In this document: piece by piece, positions 10,514 through 22,084 of the stretch
How positions within the stretch are numbered: the stretch's first letter is position 1
How the letters are laid out: the number at the start of each line of letters is the position of its first letter
From: Gautieria morchelliformis
Taxonomy: Eukaryota; Basidiomycota; Agaricomycetes; Gomphales; Gomphaceae
Direction of reading: 5' to 3'
DNA length: 64,000 nucleotides
Assembly: GCA_015179125.1 (NCBI GenBank)
Contig: WHVA01000127.1
Coordinates: 178,659 to 242,658, forward strand
The notes under the pieces: generated by a model
What the model was told of the DNA's origin: nothing
The model's input: the letters and a program-made list of their open reading frames with translations, nothing else
The model's database searches: none
Program-made: the position numbers and the translations under genes

Positions 10514-11629
10514 TTAACGTCTTGTCACCCTCTTTCGCTCTCTTCCGTCTTCCTCCACTTCCATCGCATCGGCACAGCCCTGGCCTTGATTCATGCTACC
10601 ACTCACGACCGCCACCTGACCATGATGAGTGTCCCGCTCCCGCCCGCTTCGACCGCGCTTTCGCCTCCCAGGGTGTATGTGACTGTGACCATGACCGTGA
10701 CTGGCAAGCTGGTTTGGTGCCAAAGTCCCGCCTGTGCTGGAGGAATCTGGGGACTCTGCAAGCATAGCGGCATGTCGTCGCTTAGAACCTAGTATGGGCA
10801 GGGAAGATACAACATCAGAAGAAAAGGTGAAAGGTGAAGAGCCATTATTCGGTGTGATGGCGACGGGAAATGGAAGATGGTCGGTGTTGGAGGGTATGCT
10901 AGGTCCCAACTCCTTGAGGCCACGCTTGGCCCTTATTGGGCGAGGCGGTGGCGGTGGCGGCGAGGGTGAGGCGACTGAGTGCGCGGGCGATGATGCTGAC
11001 CGCAAACGGGGTGATGGGATTTGTTGTGTACTATTTGGGGGTGCTTCTTGCAAGTTTTCCTTGCTACGCCGCTGTGATCTGGATAGATTTGGGGCACCGC
11101 CGCCAACTTTCCGATGTCTCTTCTCCCGTTCCTCTTTCACAGCATCTTCCTGAGGGACTTTCGAAGGCCCGTCCTTCAACCTATCTTCCTCTTCCTCCTC
11201 TGCTGTACTCTTGATGGCTTCTAGACGTGCCTCGATCCAATCCATCACCTTCCCAATCGTCATCTCCTCGCCATCGTCGCCGGACACAGACACGCCCGCT
11301 TCAACAAATTGAAGCACATCCAACAGGCACGTTGCATATCCGGCACTATATGCCTGCTTGGAAGTGTCCAATGATGAGCGATAAAGTGTCGTGATTGAAA
11401 GAGCAGCAGCTATAATATCCGTAAGTTCAAGCATGCATGGTGCACATTCGACGGACATGGAAGACCGACCTTTGAAGTTATCCATGAGCTGCTTCTCTGC
11501 ATTGGCCGAATTTGGAAGCGAGCTCGCTAGATTGTTCATGTTGAGTGACTCCATCCATACACTGGTGAAGTGCTGGTTGAGTGGATGGAGTTCTGCTGCT
11601 GTTGTTGAAACGGTGGGACGGAGTGGCAA
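10514..11629 (-). CDS. Low-complexity protein with possible HAPSTR1/DUF4588-like core
   Basis: An open minus-strand frame of 371 codons. The first in-frame ATG is codon 26 (near 11554), so the true start is that ATG or lies in an upstream exon. A helical core, AALSITTLYRSSLDTSKQAY, continues through GYATCLLDVLQF to KVMDWIEARLEAIK. The rest is disordered: acidic EEEEED, basic KR-rich patches, a proline run, and a His/Gly repeat with a basic PGRRKRGRSGR segment that could be a nuclear signal. The core's layout resembles the UPF0472/DUF4588 (HAPSTR1/TAPR1) stress-response adaptors, but this is pattern memory only. A likely 60-nt intron at 11410-11469 is in frame and stop-free; splicing joins NFK directly to AAALSITTLY. 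Confidence 0.75.
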   Translation of the reverse strand: MPLRPTVSTTAAELHPLNQHFTSVWMESLNMNNLASSLPNSANAEKQLMDNFKGRSSMSVECAPCMLELTDIIAAALSITTLYRSSLDTSKQAYSAGYATCLLDVLQFVEAGVSVSGDDGEEMTIGKVMDWIEARLEAIKSTAEEEEEDRLKDGPSKVPQEDAVKEEREKRHRKVGGGAPNLSRSQRRSKENLQEAPPNSTQQIPSPRLRSASSPAHSVASPSPPPPPPRPIRAKRGLKELGPSIPSNTDHLPFPVAITPNNGSSPFTFSSDVVSSLPILGSKRRHAAMLAESPDSSSTGGTLAPNQLASHGHGHSHIHPGRRKRGRSGRERDTHHGQVAVVSGSMNQGQGCADAMEVEEDGRERKRVTRR

Positions 11630-14330
11630 AACTGTGGCGCGTTCCGCAGGTACACTTGTGGGTGCCTCATTTCCTATCTTGAAAACTTTTCGAAGTCCGT
11701 CACTGTTTCCGCATGCACACTTGTGGGGGCGTTGGTGTGTGCTTTGGCTAGCTGCCTCCAGACAAGCGAGATAATCGTTTCCCGCATTCGCGTTTTACAA
11801 GGGTGACCGCATGTGCTGTGATGGATAAAACGTCGCTAGTGTCAGGCTGGCCTGTCAGGTATTATAGCCAAATGAGCCGTGGGCGAGACGTTCTACTGCA
11901 GACGAACTTCCGGGGAGAAAGTGAACGCTTCCAAAAGTCGGGTGGCGCTTCGAACGCATCACTCTATGCACTGGCGATTGTGAGAATAATATTGCGGCTG
12001 TACATTGGTGAAAACAATTTTCTTGCGGTCGGATGGCATGCTTACCGGCCTGGGCACGCAATACGTGCTTGACGACCACACCTGTGAGGCTGTGAAGGTG
12101 AGGACCATCATGATTTTACTGATTCGTCCACATACCAGTAGTGCAGTGCGGATCCTCTGGTGGGATTGTGAACCTCAGGGCTAAGCTTTGACCTTTCCAC
12201 AAATTGAAGTGGCCACGATACGCCTGAGCTCCTCATCTTTCTTTTGGTGACTGTCTTACGTATGCTAGGGGACGGTGTTCTCTGGCTCCGTCAAATGTCA
12301 TTTTATTTTTAGCCCTGTCGCCCTGTCGTAGTAGTCATGCGTCGGCTTGCAGCTCCAACGTCTGTATGTATTATTAAACTACCTTCCACTGCCTAACTAC
12401 GCCTGCCGAATAGCTACAACCAGTGAGGGCCACTTCGTGAGGTGGCACGGCATTCTGTTGGGGTTGCATCTTTGTATTCGCTCTGTCATGGGTATATCAT
12501 CTTTACGCATACTCCAAAGCGTGCAATCAAACCACAATATTCTTGTTACTCGTCACAGACGTTTTGACTATCGACTCTTGCTTGCTGACAGGGAGCGATT
12601 CAAATTCTATGGAGAACTGGAGGAGTGGGCAGGCGACTTCGTGCATGCGCAATGTGGGATGTCTGGCAATGCACCACTGGCTTACCTACATGGCCACTTC
12701 TCTCCTTGTGCAAATCTTCGCTGTATCTCAGCTCCACTACTAATTGTAGAACAGTGGACGGTACCTACGGGGTCTCGTCATGCTACCGACAACTCTCATT
12801 CAAGCTGCCCTCACTCCCCCTCCTGTAGTCTATCTGCAAGCGCCTTCTTAGCTCCTCACTTACCTACACCACAGACATAATCATAATCATGTAGGCTATT
12901 GTGACCATAAGCGCCAAGCACCGTAAGCACAATTGACACTCACTCTCTGATGATTTCTCACACTCACTCTTTGTGATGATTTAGATCCTCGGTCGCCTAA
13001 GCTGTGCACGAGGGAGAACTTGTTCGCAACTGGAAATACTCTGACCTTTATGCCCGAGCCCCAGGCATGACAGAAAAATGCATCCGGCGATGCCACGACC
13101 GATTTAACGACCATGGAACATCTATAAATACGTGGAACAGTGTCTTTTCAATAACTCAGGGGCAGGGTTCGAGGGTCGGATACCAGAAATGACGAGGTAG
13201 GTCAGGCGTAAGGGTGAGCTGAAGTAGTTGCTAGCATCGAAATCACCAGGACATCGACGATGGAAATTGATATAGTGGTGAATAGACGACTGCCGAATTT
13301 CATGCCAAATAGTTGAGCGCACTGGCAGGTCCCCCCGGACGGTGGGAAGGCGCTGGTCATTGACGCACGACCACAGTTCGGCCGCGGCAACCCCTGGCAG
13401 TACAGCGCTCACCTCAGGTGGCGGCGCGGTGCCAAAACGAATAATAGGAGCACCGCTTTCTTTAGGGGCAAATTTGGGTGTGGGGTGATTATGTGGTAGC
13501 AATTGGTCGTGTGCACTAATTCTTCGAGTGTTAGTAAGTATGTCTCAACATGTTTGACATACCAAACGAACATTAACAGGACGTGTTTACTCCGCATTCG
13601 TCTCCCTGAGCGCGAGCAGGCCATCACTAGGAGCTGGCTGTGATGATCACTCACGTTCATACACTGTGATACACAGATTAGAGCGTGCTGGGAAATACTG
13701 CGCGAACTCAGAGGGGTTTTCAATATTGGATGCCGCTGGATTTTATCGACTATATATGAAGGCATAAAGAGATGATGAAGTGGAAGAATCTGAACATGCA
13801 CCCGAACCATAGTTGATATACGTCCAGTCCGAGATGCGAAGGCGAAGATCAACAAACCGCAAAGATATGTTGCTGCATGAGAAATGGGTCATCGTTCCGA
13901 GTATGCCTAAAGAATCAGCAGCCAACCCGATCAGAATGAAGACCGGACCAATGGCAGACAGGGAATATGCCGAGAATAACCAACCCTGAACGCCACAAAC
14001 ACTGCACCACCGTCCTGAGCCAGGTTTTCTCAAGCAATGCGACCTACAAGTCATTGTAACAATCATATACGCAGGCCCGCTGACGGCCATCGCCATTCCG
14101 GAGTCCCGCTGCGGGCACGTAACTGCCAGTATAGCCCGTCGGCGGACTGTTACATAAGCAGCCCTGCGTGGGTGCCATCCCCTGTTCATCTTCTATCCCC
14201 TTTTCTAGTCTCGTGGACTTCTTTCCTTGTGCTCCCTATATTCAGATTCCTTTCTAGCTTGTCTGTTCTCGGGCAGCTTCCCCTGAACTCCCTGAGCTTA
14301 CCGGGCACATATACCTAGTGATACCCACCA
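11630..14330. other. Spacer with no confident gene
   Basis: About 2.7 kb. Just upstream of the minus-strand gene a short motif (CACAAGTGT followed by GCGGAA) occurs twice, near 11655 and 11715. A minus-strand frame at 13743-14189 contains a hydrophobic stretch (FSAYSLSAIGPVFILIGLAA) that could be a membrane segment of an intron-split gene, and a second minus frame at 13122-13502 is proline/alanine-rich; neither could be built into a gene model. Frames around 12347-12880 show no motifs. Confidence 0.4.
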
Positions 14331-17300
14331 ATGGATTCCCCTCCCAGAGTTCATACCGAACAACTGTCGCCGCCAACTGAAATGGAGGGCGGCAGCGGAG
14401 AACATACCCCGACAACTGATATCGTTACTTACAAACAGCGTGGTTTCGGAAAACTCCACAAAGACCAGGTCCTGTCTGGTGGTGTTATTTCGTTAGCAGG
14501 GAGCTGGTGGGGGGTGTCTAGCAGGCCAAGTAACAGACCATGGCACAATTCTCCAAGGTGAGCGACAGACCCATGCGGCATACACGCACATCGATCGCTG
14601 ACGCGCGTTCTCGTAGACGCCGCAAGACTGTTCCGCCAGATCAAGAAGTGGCGTATGAGCGTACAAAGGCGGCAATGAAGAAGGTCGCTGCAGCTTTCTC
14701 CAATAATGCTACAGATGTAGCCATCGAAGTGCTTCGTTTCGCCGCCGATGTCCTCGAGGTTGCTCCAGTTGTGGGGCTGGCTGAAGCCGCACGGGTGCTC
14801 CACAGCATCTGGCAGGGCGTGCAGTTTGTGGAGGTTCGTTTGAATTAAAAAATCTTCCTCCATTTAACCAATTCTTCGTGAAGACCAACAGATTGTCTTG
14901 TCTCCGTCTGACAGAGCGTTGTGCAACTATACTCTACAGCGTGTGCTCAGAAATCAGCGCTGCGGGGCAGGATGTGACAGACATACTCCTTGAACCTGTA
15001 GCGAGACTGATTGAGTACGTACATCCGTTTACGCTAATTTTCACTTGCTCACGCCGCCGCAGGTCTTTCCACAAGATAGAGCATTTTGTCCAGAAGCAAG
15101 TTTCTCGGCCTTTCCTTAAAAGATACCTAAAGCGGGATGAGGATGCATGGAAGATAATGGCGTGTAATACAAGTCTCACCGACAGCGTTGCGTTGTTCAG
15201 TGTGGCCATCCAGCTCCGTATGCTGAAGGAGGTTCGTGAACAAAGTTACCACCTTGATCACCCTGGGGTCCCTGCGCGACCCGTGCCGCACGAAATTGTG
15301 CAAGCCATCGCCTCAATCCGAGCTGCACAGGCTGCATATGATACTGCAAACGACGTTGCGGACCTATATGCTGCTATGCGCGCAGCTCTTCGAATGGGCA
15401 GCGATATTGCTATGCTGGAGGTCCTTCAGGTGAGTGTGTGAGTTTGGTGTCCCACCGCATGCGTTGACATACCGCGCCTTTAGATCAATCGAGGCGAAAT
15501 GCAGGAGGCTATCAAGACCCTCCAGCGTGCCCTCGAAGATCCTCGCCTTTCCCCTGGACGTGTGTCTCAACAGCAATCGCTTCCAGAGATTGAAAGTCAG
15601 GCAGTTTCCTTTATCGTGGAGCCTGACACACCTTCAACATCGTCCGACGGATCACACTCTAGTCGAATTCTCGCACAGAGGTGGGGTACTAATCCCCTGG
15701 CTCCAGCCGCCTGGAACCAGGACCAGGATGCAGCTTTCCATCGCGAGTTCCTCGAGAGCGGCCTGGATGCGTTGCGCAGACTTAGTGGCACTAGCGGGGG
15801 AGAGAGCTTGCCGCCGTGGACCATCACACGGTAAGCACATGGTGTTTACCGCTGCGGTACCGGCAATTGATGATGTGCAGGTGGGAAGTAGATCGGGAGG
15901 GCAAAATTGGGATGGGGTTCTTCAGTGATGTGTTCAAGGGCACATGGCAAGGGAGACAAGTTGCAATAAAGGTGCGCACCCTATGACTGTAAAGAAGCTT
16001 CCTCGCATCCTTAAAGGAACACTTGCAGATCCTCGCACCGACAACGCCACGAAATCTCTTCCGCCATGAGACTTCCATTTGGGCATCCCTTAAGCATACA
16101 TATGTCCTCGAGCTTCTGGGGGCATCTAGTGCCACGGGTGACCCGCCCTGGTTCTTTGTTAGCCCATACATGAAAAATGGCACCCTTGTATCATTTCTGA
16201 AAACTGTCCGAGCAACTGGGGAGGTCGGCCGTGGTAAGTAACATCAATGTTGCGCTTTGCGCTTCCCTAGCTGTTAAGAAGTTGGAGGTAGAGCGAAGTA
16301 TTTGGGGCTGACATTCGTATCATATAGGTCGGTTGAGGATGTACCCTGGCCCTCTCCAAATGATGTATGAGATCGCAGTTGGAATGGCATACTTGCACAG
16401 GAAAGGTGTTTTACACGGGGATCTTAAGGTGCTCCAACATTACTTCATATTATGTAATTGGCTCACCTTGCATGCACGCCTTTCGTGCGACTTGTGTACC
16501 CCCTTGGCATGAATCTCACAGGCCAACAATGTACTCATCGACGACGACCTCCATTGTGTGATCTCTGACTTTGGGCAGAGCGAGCTTCGCAGCGAAGTGT
16601 ACCGGTTGAGTCATCGACCCCAGCCCCGTGAGCACGTTTCCACCTGCTTCCGTTGCCTTTGTTCACTATGCATCCCGTTATGCCAGATGGCACGCTTCGT
16701 TGGCAGGCGCCTGAAATTTTGAGCGGAGAGAGCACGCTGACCTCTGAAGCGGACGTGTATGCCTTCGCGGTTGTTTGTGTCGAGATCTTGACCTATGGAG
16801 AGCTGCCTTGGCCGATGCTTGATGATCAAGCAGTGCAACAACTCGTCCTATGTATGCACGGTTTAACGCTCGATTGCGTATCTAACTGACGTAGGTCGCC
16901 GAGTACAGACAACAACAAACGCCCCAAGATCCCATTGCGTCCTGAGACGTCACTGTCGTTGGTCGCGTTGATCGAAAGTTGCTGGAGTACAGACCCGCTG
17001 GCTCGGCCTTCATTTGACAGTGTTGCACGGGGTCTGGGATATCTTGGTGGTGGCTTGGCACGGTCAAAGAGTCCTAGTCCGCACCGCAGGGTCCTCGACC
17101 TGATCCGCCAAGGCGAGCGTCGACCCAGTCCCGATATGGCACCAGTCGAATTGCCAGACGTTTCGAGTAAGCACCATCTCCAACACCTTGGTCGAGCTTC
17201 ATACTTACAATTTGTAGCCCAAGAGGGACTGGCGGATGCGTGGACGACCGTCGACCCCCCAGTTCCGAGACGTGATGTGGAATCTGATTTCGCTCCGCTT

Positions 17301-18532
17301 TCGCCAGCTAACATACCACTTCAACGAGTGGTCACGCCTACCTCAGACGGATCTACAGTTGTCTCCGTTGCGTTTGAAAAGCCTCAAGAGCATGATGACA
17401 AAACGGAGCATCTCATACCACGACCGATGAGCCCTGCTTCTTCGATATTCACAGATATCCAAGAGGGTTCCCCCGAAGCTGATTATCATGACGTTTGGGA
17501 TGGTTACGAGTCCCCGCCACCGAAAGACGCGCACATCGCAGCCATGCGTGATGAACGGAGGTACAGGCTCTTGCTCCAGCACGACTTCCATCCAACTTGT
17601 AAGCCAAAATATCATCCGCCGGGGTATGAGCTTGTTTATCTTCTGCTTACAGTGAATCTACCACTATGGGAGCCATCACCAGTATCGCTGGGCGCGATTG
17701 GGTATCTATCCAAACCAAGAGGCAACTTTGTGACACTGTTCAACGCGTTGAATCCCTCGGGTGCACCTGATAGTCGTGTGCATGGAATGCCTTCCATATA
17801 TGGATATGGAGTAGTTCGGGAGGCTACATCGCGTCAAGACAGGAGGAACATCGCACAGATAGGGATCGACATGATCCAGGGGCTGTTGACCTTTAGGAAG
17901 GGTAGCGCTGGGGTAGTACATTTTCGTGAGTTTGGAGATCCGGTCACACCTGCCTATTAATGCTCAATGCAATGCCCAACAGACGTTCGGTGAAAAAGCG
18001 ATATTCCTTCCCCTTACGAGCCGGTCACAAACATGCCTACCTTTGCACAGAAAACACCACGTATCGGTACATGGTAGACACGGATGCGGCGAAAGCATGG
18101 TTCAAATCAAATGTGGAGAAGATCGTGCTGTTGTATGGTAAGGAACACACCATCCAGCGCGAAGACGTTTTCCTAGGTGAGCTACCTTCTCCACTTGTAT
18201 GGAATAACCTTGACGGTAATTGTGAAGTCATTGGCACCCTTGAAACACGTGATTACGGCCTATTCGTGAGCCACGAGCATCCAGATGGGCAGGTGCATTT
18301 CAACATCTTCATGGATCGACGTGTGGGCCAGGACTGGGGCACCTTCTCCACGGACTCGGACGTTTCGTCCACGATGCCGGGACCGGAATTTAATTTGGAG
18401 GGCGATGCTCCGAAAGTACCGCCTGTCCGCGCGACGAAAATCTCACGCGTCCATGCCGGTGCGGATGGGGATGCTGTCCTACTGGCGAGACTCCGATTCA
18501 AACCGGACGAGGACGAACCAACTCGGCTGTGA
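14331..18532 (+). CDS. MLKL-like N-terminal bundle + TKL-type protein kinase + C-terminal agaricomycete domain
   Basis: Fourteen exons sum to 3423 nt (1140 residues): 14331-14557, 14617-14833, 14884-15014, 15063-15429, 15484-15830, 15881-15971, 16029-16233, 16328-16428, 16522-16627, 16687-16851, 16909-17166, 17218-17598, 17653-17929, 17983-18532. Residues ~85-310 are helical and resemble the MLKL-type four-helix bundle (VLHSIWQGVQFVE, NRLSCLRLTERCATIL). The kinase domain starts at the glycine loop IGMGFFSDVFKG, followed by VAIK (β3 Lys), a Glu in FRHETSIW (αC), HGDLKANN (HRD becomes HGD, catalytic Asp kept), SDFGQSE, a QAPEIL motif and a DVYAFAVV segment. The residues needed for catalysis are present. 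The C-terminal ~350 residues (LPLWEPSPVSLGAIGYLSK, NFVTLFNA) match no domain I can name, though similar phrases recur in agaricomycete proteins. In animals the bundle permeabilises membranes when the kinase is switched; such a role here is inference. Confidence 0.85.
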
Positions 18533-19738
18533 AGGTTCTCCCGACAATGATATCCCACTTTTTGCCTTAGACATACCATTGCTTGAACTTTGTTACCCCA
18601 TTGCTTTGCACATTTATTACTGTACCGTTGCAACTGCATGATTCTTTGTCAAGTGGACCATACCTCATATATACATCATACTGTAGAACTGTGCCTTATA
18701 ATCAGCGTTGTAATTCCATTTGTATTCCTACAAAATACATGCTGACCAGTATATCCCACCATCTGTTCGCCATATTCGCTGACGTACGTTTAACTTGCAT
18801 ATCGCATCTAACGGTTGTGAGGTACCTTATTTGAAACCCAGCACAAAAATACCAGCTGATATTCAACATTGACAGAGCAAAAGTGTCATCTTGGGGCTCT
18901 CACTATCATTGAGCATCCTGTTAGGGGATGCCCCCTTTTCTAGTTCTGACCCTGCCCCAAGTTCCACTTGCTCTGTCATGTTTCTGGAAGCACTTTGTCA
19001 AGATTGGATTTGGGTGTTTAGCTGTGTCAGTGAATACCAGATATGGGAGGGTGTATATGTTGATATGACCTCCCGGGTCAATGCCACAGTGTGTCCAATG
19101 ATTGCAGCTACTTGTAAGGATACAACTTTTTAAATGCCTTATAGTTGACTCTCCTAGAATGCTACACTGATTGTGTAGTGATTACTTTTACTGTTAGTAC
19201 CGATTACAGTGGAGGTGGTAATGTTACACCTTTGGAGATCAATGTTTCAGTACATGCACCTCGTATCGCCCTTCATTCTGAGGAGATGAACATGACTTGT
19301 CAAGATATGATGGACATCTTCTGGCACCATGTAGCCTTGCCAGGTGTCTTGTAGTGGGAGGCTGGCATGTTAGTGCTGATTCAAGCTCTGCCATTGACAA
19401 AGGATGGCTGACACTTGTCATTCCAACCTGCATGCAGGCCTCCACTACTATCCCTCCTGCCAATTCTGAAACTGCTCCTTCCCAGATGGATTGTGAGCCC
19501 CAGTTGGATGTGCCTAGGGCCTCATTCCCTGTCTTGTGGACTCCACCCACCTCTCCCACAGTGCCTGCATCTGCTTCAAAGAAAAGCACATCTAAATCTG
19601 CAACCAAACAACCACCTGCCAAGAAACAGCCATCAAGGATTCACCATCAACCATTACTTGATGAGGAAGCTGCCCTATGGCAGTTGTTCGGTGATTGGAG
19701 CCCTGATGCCTGCTTGGAGATTGAAGTACTAATAGAAG
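18533..19738 (+). other. Kinase 3' flank and unclassified repeat-like remnant
   Basis: 18533-18880 is AT-rich 3' flank of the kinase gene. From about 18890 plus-strand frames look coding-derived (18891-19133 and 19297-19740, the latter P/S/K-rich, ending in LWQLFGDWSPDACLEIEVLI), but they are broken and unrecognised. The solo LTR that follows interrupts this sequence; after removing it the text continues at 21326. Confidence 0.4.
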
Positions 19739-19743
19739 GTTTT

Positions 19744-21320
19744 TGTCATGACCCATCTATTTCCCTTACATCGCTGTCTCTCTGTCCCCTCTCATCGTCC
19801 CTCCTGCATCTTCGCCTGAGTTCACCCTACACCCTGACCACTCCTCCTCTATGCTCGCTCCATTCGCCCTTCGCCCCATTCACCGAACGACCATTCACTC
19901 TTGCATCATTTGCCAGCGGCACGCCATCAAACACGATCGACACCCTTTACCTGGTGTGATGGTTCATCACTGGCCCCATCATCTTCTCGATCCAACCCCT
20001 TTAGGTGTTCATATGGCCAGGATGCATTCGCGGGACGTCCTTGTAAGAACCTGGCCTTTGGCCAGTTACTTACCGGTATAACCTTTCTTCCGAGCCCGAG
20101 CCTTGTGATACTTGTGCCCGAGTACTTGTGATTCTAATCCTGCGCCCGAGCCCGAGCTAGAACTCATATCCGACCTTGATCCCATGCCCGAATCCCCTTA
20201 GTTACTGATTCCGCTCCATCACGCATCATTCGTATATTACCTCGCCCTGACCTCGCCCTGACCTTCCCCTGCATTTGCTTGCCCCTGACTCGTACCCTCG
20301 CTCGTATATAAACCCCCTTGTATGCATTCCTACTCCTCAGTCTGAAAATCAACTATTGTATACTTTGATCCCTAGTTAGTTTCTAAGCCTCGCCTCTTAA
20401 GCCAAACCTCGCCTCTTATTCGTTTGCCTCCAAAGTTGGGACTCGTGCGTAGGGTCGGCGCAGCACATAAGCTGAAGCCTAGTCCCTCTCCGACTTCCCT
20501 ATCAGAACCTCGCCCCGTAACCTGGGACCGTACCTTGGGTTTCGCCCCCGAGCTCGGTCAACCTTACGAAGGATCGTATCGTAACAGTCCTACCCGTAGG
20601 TCGTGTGGGATCAACCCAGCAGACAAAGAGTCCGTGCAGGGTGGTGTATATGCAGGTCCCAAGGTGTGTTTTCATACATAGGTTCCCTCGCCCTCTTTCC
20701 TCTCGGCGTTTCATGTTCGCATCCCTCTTTCATTCTATTGTATGTTTATTTCATCTATTTGTATCATGACTGTGCACCCCTATCCAACCCTGACTCATGA
20801 CGGCCTCTTTCCCATTCGCTGTTACCATATGAGCATTCAATATAAGTAGTTTACATTCACATGTACATTCCCCAGTTCAATTATCATACATCCATCTTGT
20901 GCAAAACTTGACCTCGCTGTGACTATCATCTTGAGCCCTCTCCTATAGATTTCTATCTTCGACCAGAGGAAGGCTTAGGCATCACTGGTGAGTTTTCATA
21001 CTTCATCTTCATTACCTTAACCTTCGAACTATTATCTGTGCTGTCGGTGAAGGGCTCCAAAGGAGCGCCTTTGCTGGCAAAAGGATTGTTGCTACTTAAA
21101 CAACCTTTCCGTGACACCTTGCACATTACGTCGTCAAGTGCCATGGGCTATTTCGCTACGACTGTAGATAGGGCGAACCCCGATCAGGTAGCCCTCTTAT
21201 CTTCTGAACATTTGTTGGTTCACTCTATTCGCTGAACGGCATACCTCTTTGCACAAGTTATTCGGGCATTCGCTGTGTTCACTAATACACGATATTAACC
21301 CCTAAAAACCAATCTTGACA
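19744..21320 (+). repeat. Solo LTR, family S (copy 1), carrying a nested solo LTR
   Basis: Begins TGTCATGAC and ends CTTGACA, flanked by the 5-bp duplication GTTTT (19739-19743 and 21321-21325). The length of 1577 bp includes a nested 545-bp insertion plus its 5-bp duplication; without these it is about 1027 bp, like the other S copies at 44122, 45594 and 48355. No internal retrotransposon sequence is attached, so it is a recombination product. Confidence 0.92.
20042..20586 (+). repeat. Nested solo LTR inside S copy 1
   Basis: 545 bp starting TGTAAGAACC and ending CGTAACA, flanked by the duplication GTCCT (20037-20041 and 20587-20591). A TATATAAAC promoter-like box lies near 20306, upstream of CTCAGTCTGAAAA; the LTR at 50583 has a comparable TATA and CAGTCAGAAA arrangement, suggesting related LTR families. 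Its absence from the homologous place in the other S copies confirms insertion. Confidence 0.88.
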
Positions 21321-21325
21321 GTTTT

Positions 21326-22060
21326 GTGCCCCTGCCTTCCCCCTCTCATACAGCTGTGAAAACCGAACCAGAGTTGCCGCCAACCACAGTCCCCCCCCTT
21401 CCAGTTTACTCAAAATATACTTCTCCCAGGGTCTAGCACTGGTCCTGTCATTCATATGCCTGTTGCACCTGCTCTATGCAGGCCATATGCATTTGGCAAA
21501 GACCTCCACTGTGCTTTGGAGGATATTGATGCAGCTCCACTCATACGGCATCAAATTGTGAAGTGCGTAACTGGCTCACTGTAAGGGCAACCCTAGCTTG
21601 CTGCGGAGATCACACTACTGCACAACTGACAAGGGGAAATCCAAAGAGAAAAGTCTAAGGACCCCCAATGTCAGCGAGCCACATATTATACTATGCTGGT
21701 CTGCAGCCAGGGCCAATGCTTGGCACTCACCATCAACCCTGCATTCCCCTGACCTCCCTGACCCTTGATGCCACGTACTGCACGAGTCACTTGACTTCCA
21801 ACACTGTTCCGAGAGTGGAAGTTGGAGAATGGAGCGGAATTGGCGAATTGAACAGAACTGGTGAATCAAATGGAACTGGTGAAAGTTCTCCCAGAAGTGG
21901 AGCCATTTCCAAAAGCAGAGTCGGAAATGGAACCAGAACTGGAAGTGGCATTGGAAATGGAATTGGAACTCGGGGTGGTGTCAGAATTGGAAAACAGGGT
22001 GTCCCCTGATATCACCCCCCTCTAGTGTGCTGCATCCTTGAAGCATGGGACATGTGGGAT
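21326..22060. other. Unclassified repeat remnant with purine-rich tract
   Basis: Continuation of the sequence broken by S copy 1, running to the 3' end of gypsy B. 21815-21995 is a degenerate purine-rich tract built from GGAACTGG/GGAATTGG-like words on the plus strand. Plus-strand frames (for example FGKDLHCALEDIDAAPLIRH near 21490) look like decayed coding DNA but match nothing I know. It could be the 3' non-coding part of gypsy B. Confidence 0.4.
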
Positions 22061-22084
22061 TGAAAGGCTAGTGAGTGGATTTGA

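Noticed and set aside
13155-13180. GGGTTCGAGGG, resembling a tRNA T-loop
   Set aside because: The surrounding bases do not form acceptor or anticodon stems.
14469-14536. Possible first intron of the kinase gene (GT at 14469, AG at 14536)
   Set aside because: It would be in frame with a downstream frame only if the strong GTGAGC..TAG intron 14558-14616 were retained; using that intron with exon 1 running to 14557 gives consistent phases.
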